Made by a program: the position numbers and the translations under genes. 64,000 nt of DNA. It comes from Actinernus sp. WN-2022 (taxonomy: Eukaryota; Cnidaria; Anthozoa; Actiniaria; Actinernidae). Under the pieces are notes generated by a model. It was given only the letters and a program-made list of their open reading frames with translations. It ran no database searches and was not told the DNA's origin. The stretch is from assembly GCA_030867875.1 (NCBI GenBank), contig JAOWCC010001751.1, positions 24,296,369 to 24,360,368 of the forward strand. The letters run 5' to 3'. Shown here one piece after another: positions 36,601 through 48,600 of this stretch; within the stretch, counting starts at the first letter, position 1; every line of letters starts with the position of its first letter.

Positions 36601-39600
36601 CAACATTGGCACTCAAGGACAAAAATTCCCATTGCTGATGTAGACATGTTTGTGCTGTCTACCGTAATTAAATACTGTTATATTTGTATTGAAACCAATA
36701 GCTGATTTTCTTCAAATAAACGCCGCATTCAGGTGCGGCGTTTATTCGGGGGCGGCGTTTATTCATATTCTTGCTCTCACGTGCGGCGTTTATTCGGGGG
36801 CGGCGTTTAATCGGGGGCGGCGTCTATTCGAGTAAATACGGTAACCGTAAGTTGGAATGCTCTGTTTTCGTTCTGCAATGTGATTGGTTCTCCTTGTCTA
36901 AGTGACCCCGGTTTCAGTAGACGCACTGTAAGGCAAATGTGATGGATGTTTTTTCTCAACAATCTGGCTCTGTTTCAGGTATATTATTTCAGTTGGTTGG
37001 GACAGAAGGATCAATGTCTTCTCGGTAAGTAAGCTTTTCTTCAATCTTTTAATATAAATGCGTGGTCATTTATAGAGGGAAAAAAACGCTTTTGTCTTGA
37101 GCAGCAAAGCCTGGTTCACACTAGCGACGCAAGTGTGTGAGTGGGACCACACCGCGGCAAAACGTTACGCGCATGCGTATTTGCTATTTCTTGTCGGCGC
37201 GCGGCCGCCCCCAGTTTCCCGCGAAAACTGAAATGAAACAACAGGCACATAACCGTGATTTTAAAATTTCTGCTTAAAAGTATCCATTTGTGAACTGTTT
37301 TGTCAAAAAAATAAGAAAACTACTTAAAAGCTAAGCCTAAGACTTTAACAGGTTGAAGTTTTCTTAATTTGTAATTCACTGTGAGTTTACTGTAAGTTAT
37401 AATTTTTTTTACTAAAAAAGTTGAAACCCTCGGTAGTTTGTATTTGATAGCAGAGCCTTCGTTCTTTTGGCCAGCGGAGCATACCGTTTTGCCGCGGTGT
37501 GGAGTGGGACAAAACTACAGCATGTTCGTGGCCTTACCGTAACCGTACTGTAACTAACTGGACCGTAACTCTGTAATTTGATTGGATCTGAAGAGCGAAA
37601 CCATTTCAACGTCACGGCATGTCATACAGTAACCGTGCCATAAGTCATTGTCGTAACTTGTCCTCATATGTACCTTCAAAAATGTGCAACAGGTTTGCCC
37701 GCATTTTGTTGGAGTTCCTTCGCGTAACACCCTCGCCGTTGACTTTTCGCGCAACACTATGAATGTTGTACGAAACATCATGGCTTTGTAACATCAGCCA
37801 AAGTCATTCCCTTTGCTTTCCCACTTATGCGAAATCCACTCTAACGTGTTACTGACAGGACGACAGCGATGACTTCCATCACGTTCAGCGACCCTACATC
37901 GACTGGTCAGACGACTTGGTGAGTACATGGTTGAAACTAATGTATCAGTGAATGAAGAACGCCAATTGCCATATCTGTCCACAATAATTAAGAAATAGTG
38001 TGTCCGTCGAGGAACTGTTGGCTGATAGTTGCCCGCGGAAATTTGATGTTCTTAAAACAAATATAAGCCCGAGAACGCAGTTCGAGTATATGCTAGTTTT
38101 AAGAACATCAAATTTCCAAGGGAAACTATAAGCTGATAGTTCCGAGACAAACACACACTATTTGTCGTTATTGTTCTTCACAAAATTGTCTTCCGCTCTC
38201 AGCGGGCCCTATCGCCTGAAAGTTTGCATCCGCGGACAACAACTATCACATCACGTGATCACTTTTGGCCAATGAGCGCTTGCCACAATTTTGTGGTGAA
38301 CTATAACGCCTGATAGTTTGCATCCGCGGATGACAACTAACACGTCACGTGGTCGCTTTTAGCCAATGAGCGCACGCCAAAATTGTGTGGTGAACTTTAA
38401 CGCCTGATAGTTTGCATCCGCGGACCACAACTATCACGTCACATGATCGCTTTTGGCCAATGAGCACTTGCCAAGATTTTGTGGTGAACTATAACGCCTG
38501 ATAATTTTGTCCAATCAGAATCATAGAGAGTTTAGTGGTGAAGTATAACGCATCATCTTTTGCTGCAGCTGAACGGTCACAAGGAAGATATCCTGTCAGT
38601 AGCTGTCTGCCCGCCCAACCTGCTGGCTACGTCCAGTTATGATGGAGAGGTAGGAGACTTATATGACCTTTAGAAAAACATGTTGTAGGAACTCTAACAA
38701 ACCATGGCAGCTACGACGAGGACGACAGCACCAATCAATACACTTGACTTCAGGCCGTTGTCTGCAAAGTAGAAAATGTTGAGCGGTTTGAGAAAACGAG
38801 GGCTTTGCTCAGTTTTAACACTGAAATGTTTGGATGCGAAAATCAACAGAATGTGTCAGTTGGTAATAGAAATTAAACACGACATTTGACGAGAAAACAA
38901 TTCCTCGTGTCTCGTCGTCACTGCTGGCACCGTCTTGCGGGTTTGTTAAAGGACCTATTATTGTTCCCTGTAAGTTTATTTACCAAAAAGCAGTTTCGAC
39001 CGCAAGACTGAGTTGATAAGTTGTTGTCCCAAGGGCACCCAACGAGTACTTTTTGAAATTCGTTTGAAACCAGTTGTCTGCAGCTTATCTAGCCATTTTA
39101 AGGCGCCTACTGTGTCTTTTGACGTATTCTAGAAAGCTATTAGCTGTTCGGATTTTTTAGGTGGAAATCGCATCAACCGAAAATACTATGGAAAAATATT
39201 CCCGGCCTACGAATTTGTTAGTAGTCTAGAACATAAACAAGAATTTTCTAGCCCAAGTAACTTCATGTTGCAAAGTTTTGTGGAGGTACGAATTTTTTAG
39301 GGATTCTTTTTTCCTTTAAGCAATTCTTAGGGAATGAAAATGTGTTGTTCTGACTCTATTGATTAGACGAATTGGGACGTACGAATATTTTAGGGGAAAC
39401 CTTTTAGTCTCCCTTTTCTTCTATAATTTTCTAGGGATTGAAATTTTTTTTCTAGCCAGTATTTCAGAAAACAATTTTCTAGGGACAATTGTTTTCAAAT
39501 CCGAAAGTTTTAGGCTAACTTACTCTCCCGAACAGCTTTTTAACCGAAAACTTCGTTGGGTGCCCTTGTTGTCCCTCGCTGGAACCGACCTTACGGCTCT

Positions 39601-42600
39601 CTCCAGGCATTTTTAAGGCCGCGAAAGAGTGGGCACTTGCTAGTCAGAACCTCTGGCACCCATGCAGGGTACACTTTACACTGACGCTGATGTTGGTTGT
39701 CGTTCGTGAATTCCTGTGAATTCCTGTGTATCAGGTCGCATATTTTGTCACATACATTCTCCACAGAGCGCTGGTTTAAATCATTATTCCTGTGTAGTCA
39801 TTAAGTAAACCTTTGTCTTTCTGTTCTCCACCAGATCATTATATGGAACCGTGTATCAGGTCATATATTTTGTCACATACGTTCTCCGTATCGACGCCAA
39901 GGAAATTGGGAGGACGCGCTCTCAACACGTAAGTCGAGCATCCTTTGGTAAAAACCACTGAATCTCTGTCATTCGTAGCCTCTCTACTTCAGGATTGGGT
40001 TACCTGTGGCGAGGAGGAGAGAGAGACTGTAGCGAGTAGGGAGAGAATCCGGATATTAGTAGAGGTTGACAGCAGAGGAAGCTATTTAATATACAGTATA
40101 CTGTTATTTGTTTTCAGAAATTCAAACGTGTGAATTTAAGAGGTTTTTGGGAGGTTTGAGAGGGGGTGAGTGGGTGTAACAACCGACTGGTACAGTCTGG
40201 CAACAGTGTAATGGTTTTGTGGCATGTTTGCTTAGACGGGGACTCCCTGCGTACTATGACAATAACTCGGCCAACTCGACATGTTCCAGCGCATACGAAA
40301 CGTCTAACCTCGCCACCAACGCAGACCTACCCTATATACACCTATTGCATTCATCCAAGCTCAGTATGGCAAAATAAAGGCCGAGTCTAATACTAAAAGT
40401 CGAGACTTAAATATATTTCATATTGGGCGAAGATGAATCATTTAAGTGTTTTGATTATACCGAACAAATAATCCTGCCATCAACAACTGAGAACAATAAC
40501 ATGACCAACTCGTGCAAACTGTTCCAATAGGTAACTGTGCTACATTGTAAAATATTGGGCTGACACGTGACCCAAATACGCACATTTGATTGGAGTATTA
40601 TTTGTAAAGTATACTATTAGTATTAACCGAAACTAATTACCCATTTTAACCCAACTTACTGTGTTTAACCGTTACTTGATTCCATGCTTAAAGGTGACGT
40701 TCATTATGCCAAGAGGATATATCATAAGGACACGAGCAAACGTTAGTAACGACGCACTAGCCACTCCGCACTAATATTAACCACTAATCCTCATTCTAAC
40801 GTAACGCCATCACTATATTGCTGTTCGTTCGTTCTAATATTATATATCAGCCTCGAGCTCGTTGGTAAACTCGACCAAAATACGGGAAAGGGTGCTGCTA
40901 CATGTAGCCCGACAGTCGCAATCACACACGACAGTTTAGGTTCCCACTGAGGGAATTTGGTTTGATCTCTTATGCATGTAATTCATTGAATAGCCGGCGG
41001 CTTTCCGCGGGGTCAAAATATTAACAAGACCTCTGGATGAATCAACCCTACCGTCCATCCCACGTAAAAACGGTGAGAGGGCGTATGCGCGTTTTTTCCT
41101 GGGGGTGAGCGGCGGCAGTACACAGGCTACTGATTGAACTGCTGGTTAGGGTCGACACACACCGCGGCAAAACGTCACGCGCATGCGTTTTGACGAGCCC
41201 AGCGCGCGCGGCCGCCCCAGTTTCCCGCCGAAACTAACAGAAAACAGGCCATCACCCGTGTTTTTAGTTTTACGTATACGTACGCGTATTTACATGAAAT
41301 GTTTCGCGAAAAACAAGAAAACTTCTTAAAAGCTAAGCCTAAGACTTCATCTTAATTTGTAATTCACTGTGAGTTTAATAAGTTATAAAATTATTTACTA
41401 GAAAAGTTTAAGACCTCGGAAACTTGTATTTGAAACCAGAGCCTTCATTCTTTCGGCCAGCGGAGCTTCAACAACCACCACCACAGAACCACAGAACCAC
41501 ACAGCGGTCAAACGTCTGCGTATGCGTCAAAAGTCTTGCAACAACAACATATTCCAAAACAAATTCAAAGCGAGCCGGCGGCCGTCATTGTTCACACACC
41601 CGTTTTCAAACCTTGAGAACTTTTTTGTTAAATTATGAAGTTTGAAGTTATTTCAATTTCCCGTCGACTGTGAAAATAAAAAGCTTAACTTTCACGTATT
41701 TTTCGTAACTTTTTGGGGTAGAAGTTCACAAGCCGAGTTTTTTTTAAACGCCGGGTTGCTGTAATATGTTTTAAGGTAAATTTTGCGCGGGAAATTTGAG
41801 CGGCCGCCCACCAGACTCACCGTAATACGCACGCGCAGACGTTTGACCGCTGTGTGCCACAGAACATGGGTAGGAGAGTGAAGCGCCCCGGCCACTCTTC
41901 TCAAATCCAATCCAGTGAAAGCTGGCATGTTTCACGGAAAAACGACAATTTTTAATGACTTAGCATGCAGCCGCCTTTATAAATTTCAATGCTCAAGAAA
42001 AAAATGAATACAATCGTATTCGCACAGCTGGTTTTTCTCTTAACTTATTTATAGCACCTGCACGGTATTTATTTTTGTTAGACACTCGCTAGAATCTTCA
42101 GTACTGAAGAAGGTGAGTTTATTGGAAGAAAAAGAAGAAGAATGCTTGGAAACGTGGCCGGTGGCGTGAAAAGTGTTTTATTCTCGCGCTCAATTTCGCC
42201 TGTTTCTGTATTGTATTGCAGTGGACGGTGGTAACGCCATTGACAAGCTCGTCTTCCTACCAAAGAGGTCATCCAACAAGGAGGCGGCGACACTGGTGGC
42301 TAGTGGTCCACAAGGTACGGTGAAACGGTGTTATAAATACTACGGGTAGAACTAGGGCGCGTTCGATTGACCGTATTCCGGAATAAGAATAGATGGACTA
42401 ATCTCTGAAAATCACTGTTTCAGGCACATTTTGTACTGTAAGCTACAAACACTTGCTGACATATGATATTCAGGACACATTTAATATTCCAGTGGCTAAA
42501 TGATCCCGATATAAGCGATTGGTAGTGATCATTCTGTGTATTCTTATTTCGGAATACGGTCAATCGAACGCACCCTTAGTTTATCTTATAGGATATCTGA

Positions 42601-45600
42601 TCCACAAAAGATTGGTTGGCAGTTATGTTTAGAGACTCTCTATATGCACTTTATTCATATCTCAAAAAGTTTCTGATAACAATGATATCAAAGAGTTGTC
42701 CCAAAGATCGCAAAATTGGAGTCGGTCAGAAATGTCTTAGTTTCTGTCGTACCGCACTGTTGTGTTCTGTCGTGTCATAAGGAAATTAACTTTATTTCCT
42801 GCCATCGAGTGTCGATTTTTCTCTTCTCGCTTTGATGCTTTTATTGTAAATAAGGTCAATTCGATCCCATTATTCATTGCGCACTGCATTGGTTTATGTA
42901 CAAGTGACTGACGCTTCAGGTTTCAGTGACACGTTCTTAGTGTTTGCCTGTTCTGCCTGCTGTGGTGAATGTGCATGAAACTACAAAGGCCAAGTGTCAT
43001 ACCCTCAAATCCCGCTTATAAGCCCTCCCGGTTGTTCCCGGCTATAAGCTCCCGTGGCTATAAATCCCTAAATTCAACCCAATGTCTATACAAACATGTA
43101 TTCGAAATAAATAGGTTCTGCTATTTTATTTTTCTGTGTTGCGCGTCTATGTGGAGAAAATTAGTCTCCAACTGACGGGCCACCATTGTCTTACATCTGG
43201 TGGCCTGCCAAATAAACTAAGGATTTGTACCACTGCGCATGAACCGTAAACTGGTCTGTTAGACCCGAAGAACGGTTTATCGTCGTAATACTTCGTGCTA
43301 GAATACAAGAAAAGCGAAACCTTACCATGAGTACTAACATTTTGTGTGGATAGTGAAGTCTAGTGTTTAAGAGCGTTGAAGCATTTTTTTGTTGACGCAT
43401 TTTAGAACGTATTTGGCATCCCGAGTATAACCCCCCTCGGTTTTAACACCCCTTACGAACTTGCGTAAACCCAGGGCTTATAAGCAGGATTTTACGGTAC
43501 TACATTCTGTTTCTGTCACTGTACAGGTTACGTGCACTTTTGGAATGTCTACTCCGGTGGAACACTCTATGCTGCGTTTAGACCGGTAAGAAGAAGAACT
43601 AGACTGACCCCTCCCGGGTGGGGGTACACTCACGTTTATGACATACTATAATTGGTCCGGGTTTGAACCTAGGTTAGACCTAGGGTCCGAGTATTGTATA
43701 AACAAAATAAAGAATTCCGGGTAATAGACGACTAAGCTAATCAATCACGGTTATTAACGAAAGATCATATTATTCTGGACAGAAAGAAATAACAATAATT
43801 CGGAAATTTGGGTTTGAGCTACCTTTATCTTGAAAAACCGGTTCCGTACATACATACCATTTATCATGCCCCCTCCCCCCGGGAATTTTCCATGCAAATT
43901 AGACCAGTCTCGAAATGCCAGACTGAAATGGTTTACAAGGAAACAAAAGTTGTAGTTACAACATTAAGAGAGAACAAAGAGAACAAGTATGGAAGAGGAA
44001 GCAGACAGTAGTAGGCCTTTTGCAGGAAACAGTCACGTGCTGATATATACTTCAATAGCCAATGACTTGCGCTCGTGATTCCATGGGAGAATTACCCGCG
44101 CGCTTGGTTGATCACTTTCGTATGCAAATTAGCCCTTGGTGATCAGATATGTCCATTCATTCTGTGCAATGCTTTACTGGACAGCAAGCAAACTTTTAAA
44201 CGCTGTTTTAGAAAGATCGACAATCAATTGGAGGTGGAAAATAGCATTTACAAACACGTTTTGCCGATAATACTATCGATCTCGTACGAGTACCTTTAAA
44301 TACCGTATTTTCTTGAATAAGCGGCCACCCTCTAATAAGCGGCCCCCTCGAATAAGCGCCAACCCTTTTAGCCAAAATTTGAAATAAGCGCCCAGGCGCT
44401 TATTCGAGAAAATGCGGTATATGAAGTCAGATTGTTTTGCCGTTCAGTACAAACACGTGATTGTATCATGCAAAAGGCCTATTGCATTACAAAGACGCTC
44501 ATACTGAATAACGAATGACTGAACTGTATTAAATATACGATATTTTTCCATGAGTTGATCTTATCATTGTGCTTGTCAGTCCCCATACGGAGTGTCAACC
44601 ATGGCGACAGACTCTGACAACAAGAGGTTATTAACGGCGGACTCGTTAGGTATGAAATACTTAAATGTCCTAGCTACACTTAAATTCACTTGTGTTATTA
44701 CCGTTTTTCTGTTATTAAACGAGTACCACCTAGATTTAATTAAGTCTAGGCAGTGTGCCTTTGAAAGCTTTGTATATGAGGGCAGACTCCGCATTTCATT
44801 GACGGTCAGCTAAATGCAATTTTCGAAACGCGACTTGAAACCTCCATGGTCGCAATGAAAACGGTAATAATATGTAATTAGTGGGTGAGGCTGAGCAAAA
44901 TAGTATCATAAATGTTCGTGGCGAGCTGTGAGATATTTGGCGCGGTCAATAGCGCGCATTCACAGGAAATTATTAGTAGGAAACTATTATGTGCACGCAG
45001 TTATTTGCAGGTGAATCGATCAATCAGGATTCGAGATGGGAGTGAGTCGAATGATAATGGTTTTAATGGTAGTCGATCACAACTGCATAGAGTAACAGAT
45101 ATTGATGATGGACGGCTCATACCTACGAGGGAGTATGTTGTGTTCCTCCAAAAGGGGAAGGCATGGAGTTTGTGGTAGTTGTGCATCATGAACTCGTACT
45201 CTGTCACAGGAAGCAGAATAGTAACATCTGTTTTGCTGTAGTATTATCGCTGTTCTGTAACTGATGAGCGCCCGCTCTATGAAGCTAGAACGAGGCCGTC
45301 CGTTGCCCGTAGTGCCAACAGCGCGCCGAAAAATAAAATTATCTCGGAACTTCGTGCCTCGCGCACGCTGTCGGCATGGCGTCGCAGTCGTAGAGCTGGT
45401 GCTGTACAGTACAGCGGTAATACTACACCAAAACAAGATGGCGGGGCCTTAAAAGGAACCACCCTTCGCTGATGCACGCATGTTACTTTTCTGCTCCCTG
45501 TGCACTGTACATGCGTAGAATGTTCGCCCTGTATTAATTGACTGACTATTACTATTATTATAGCAGTGTATGCGACTAAGCTGGATTCTCAAGAGCGTAC

Positions 45601-48600
45601 TTATGAGAACCTTGTACACTCACTTCCTATTCATTATGAGAAGTTTCTAAGTGTTGGTCCAATTATGTGTACAGGATTTATGTTCATCTGGGACATAGAG
45701 GACTACTGTCTGAAGAGAAAGAGTAATCGGCTGCCCGATCGTGAGTATTTACAGTGCGACTACTGAAACCGGGGCCACTTAGACAATGAGAACTAAACAC
45801 TGTGTGACTACTGTAACCAGGACCACTTAGACAACAAGAACTAAACACAGTGTGACTACTGTAACCAGGGCCACTTAGACAACGGGAACTAAACACAGTG
45901 TGACTACTGTAACCAGGACCACTTAGACAACAAGAACTAAACACAGTGTGACTACTGTAACCAGGGCCACTTAGACAACAAGAACTAAACACAGTGTGAC
46001 TACTGTAACCAGGGCCACTTAGACAACTAGAACTAAACACAGTGTGACTACTGTAACCAGGGCCACTTAGACAACAAGAACTAAACACAGTGTGACTACT
46101 GTAACCAGGGCCACTTAGACAACAAGAACTAAACACAGTGTGACTACTGTAACCAGGACCACTTAGACAACAAGAACTAAACACAGTGTGACTACTGTAA
46201 CCAGGGCCACTTAGACAACTAGAACTAAACACAGTGTGACTACTGTAACCAGGGCCACTTAGACAACAAGAACTAAACACAGTGTGACTACTGTAACCAG
46301 GGCCACTTAGACAACTAGAACTAAACACAGTGTGACTACTGTAACCAGGGCCACTTAGACAACAAGAACTAAACACAGTGTGACTACTGTAACCAGGGCC
46401 ACTTAGACAACAAGAACTAAACACAGTGTGACTACTGTAACCAGGGCCACTTAGACAACAAGAACTAAACACAGTGTGACTACTGTAACCAGGGCCACTT
46501 AGACAACAAGAACTAAACACAGTGTGACTACTGTAACCAGGGCCACTTAGACAACGAGAACTAAACACAGTGGGACTACTGTAACCAGGACCACTTAGAC
46601 AACGAGAACTAAACACAGTGTGACTATACTGTAACAAGAGTCACTTAGACAACGCATTCCAAAGTATACATCCCAGCATATCCATGTCTACCAAATTCGT
46701 CTTCTACTAGATCAAAGCTCGAGCAAGCAAGTTGAAATGCTATTGTCTTGTAAACGACACTGATTGGCTCAAGTAACCGTAAGTTGGAATGCTTTGTTTT
46801 CGTTCTGCAATGTGATTGGTTCTCGTTGTCTAAGTGGCCCGGTTTCAGTATAGTCGTACAGTAACTGTGTAATTGGACTGTATGCCCCTTCCTCATAACG
46901 TCATATTGATTATGACTCCTGAGTTCTCGAGATTCCATTAAAGTAGCTGTGTCACGGTCAGAGGCGTTTATAGTCGCAGTCCGGGCCGTACACAGTTCTT
47001 ATCAGCGATTTTCATATGAACTAACGAACCTCGCGCACATGTGGGATGGTTAAAATCAAAGCAAATATGGAAAAGTGACTAACAAACTGCCTTCAAGGAA
47101 AATATTGCGTATCATGTCAATCAAGCATTGATGGAGGAGACTTAACAGCCACCAATCGAACATGGACTCCACACATGCACAACACCATGACACAGCACCT
47201 TTAACTGTTTGTAGCCAATTAACAGCCACCAAAAGAACATTGACTCCATACATGCGCAACACCATGACATAGCCCCTTTAACTGTTTGTAGCCAATTAAC
47301 AGCCACCAATAGAACATTGACTCTATACATGTACAACACCATGACATAGCCCCTTCATCTGTGTGTAGCCAATTAACAGCCACCAATAGAACATTGACTC
47401 CCATACATGTACAACACCATGACATAGCCCCTTTATCTGTGTGTAGCCAATTAACAGTCACCAATAGAACATTGACTCCACACATGTACAACACCATGAC
47501 ATAGCCCCTTTATCTGTGTGTAGCCAATTAACAGTCACCAATAGAACATTGACTCCACACATGTACAACACCATGACATAGCTCCTTTAACTGTTTGTAG
47601 CCAATTAACAGCCACCAAAAGAACATTGACTCCATACATGCGCAACACCATGACATAGCTCCTTTAACTGTTTGTAGCCAATTAACAGCCACCAATAGAA
47701 CATTGACTCCATACATGCACAACACCATGACATAGCCCCTTGAACTGTTAGTAGCCAATTAACAGCCACCAATAGAACATTGACTCCATACGTGCGCAAC
47801 ACCAGGACATAGCCCCTTTAACTGTTTGTAGTAATTAACAGCCACCAATAGAACATTGACTCCATACGTGCACAACACCAGGACATAGCCCCTTTAACTG
47901 TTTGTAGCCAATTAACAGTCACCAATAGAACATTGACTCCACACATGCACAACACCATGACATAGCCCCTTTAACTGTTTGTAGCCAATTAACAGCCACC
48001 AATAGAACATTGACTCCATACATGCACAACACCAGGACATAGCCCCTTTAACTGTTTGTAGTAATTAACAGTCACCAATAGAACATTGACTCCATACATG
48101 CACAACACCAGGACATAGCCCCTTTAACTGTTTATAGTAATTAACAGCCACCAATAGAACATTGACTCCATACATGCGCAACACCATGACATAGCCCCTT
48201 TAACTGTTTGTAGCCAATTAACAGTCACCAATAGAACATTGACTCCACACATGCACAACACCATGACATAGCCCCTTTAACTGTTTGTAGCCAATTAACA
48301 GTCACCAATAGAACATTGACTCCACACATGTGCAACAACATCACATAGCCCCTTTAAAATCGCCTGTCGACTCATTGGATATCTTGACTTTGTTGATCCC
48401 AGGAGTCCATGCGTGGAGATGTCATATACAAACCATTACAATGTAAGTCTTAAATTGGTTTATATTATAATGATAGTCTTACTATCTTCTCGACTTTATT
48501 GATGTTTGATTGCCCGTATTTACCTGACTACATTTTTGTCACTTTATCAAGACATGAAGACATGAACGTAGCCCCCCCCCCCCCCCCTAAAAAAAAAATG

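Larger units (their letters stand above)
32019..36978 (+). other. Long intron, mostly unremarkable, with a fold-back and nested MITEs
   Basis: Near 32066 is half of the GGGGCCACTTAGACAATGAG MITE family. A direct repeat of about 50 bp occurs at 33048-33100 and 33130-33180 (GTGCCACACCAGA and CAGGACGGCT). The fold-back is at 34640-34855 and the nested elements at 36106-36925. Between 33.3 and 34.6 kb and between 34.9 and 36.1 kb I see nothing. Confidence 0.5.

Noticed and set aside
42102..42112. A possible 11-base micro-exon between WD-gene exons 14 and 15
   Set aside because: Joining exon 14 directly to exon 15 already restores ALSTLDGGNAIDKL in frame, whereas inserting it would put exon 15 in the wrong frame.
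45011..45178. Exon-like open stretch after TTGCAG before WD-gene exon 18
   Set aside because: In the phase left by exon 17 it meets a stop; skipping it joins TADSLG to FMFIWDIED correctly.
45684..46637. A 317-residue minus-strand frame with a 16-residue repeat
   Set aside because: It is a by-product of the 48-bp minisatellite, whose unit length is a multiple of three.
47056..47802. Several minus-strand frames with repeated MSWCCACMESM-type peptides
   Set aside because: They arise from the 77-bp minisatellite and shift phase between copies.
47100..48357. A CRISPR-like array
   Set aside because: There are no unique spacers: the whole 77-bp unit repeats, and the genome is eukaryotic.
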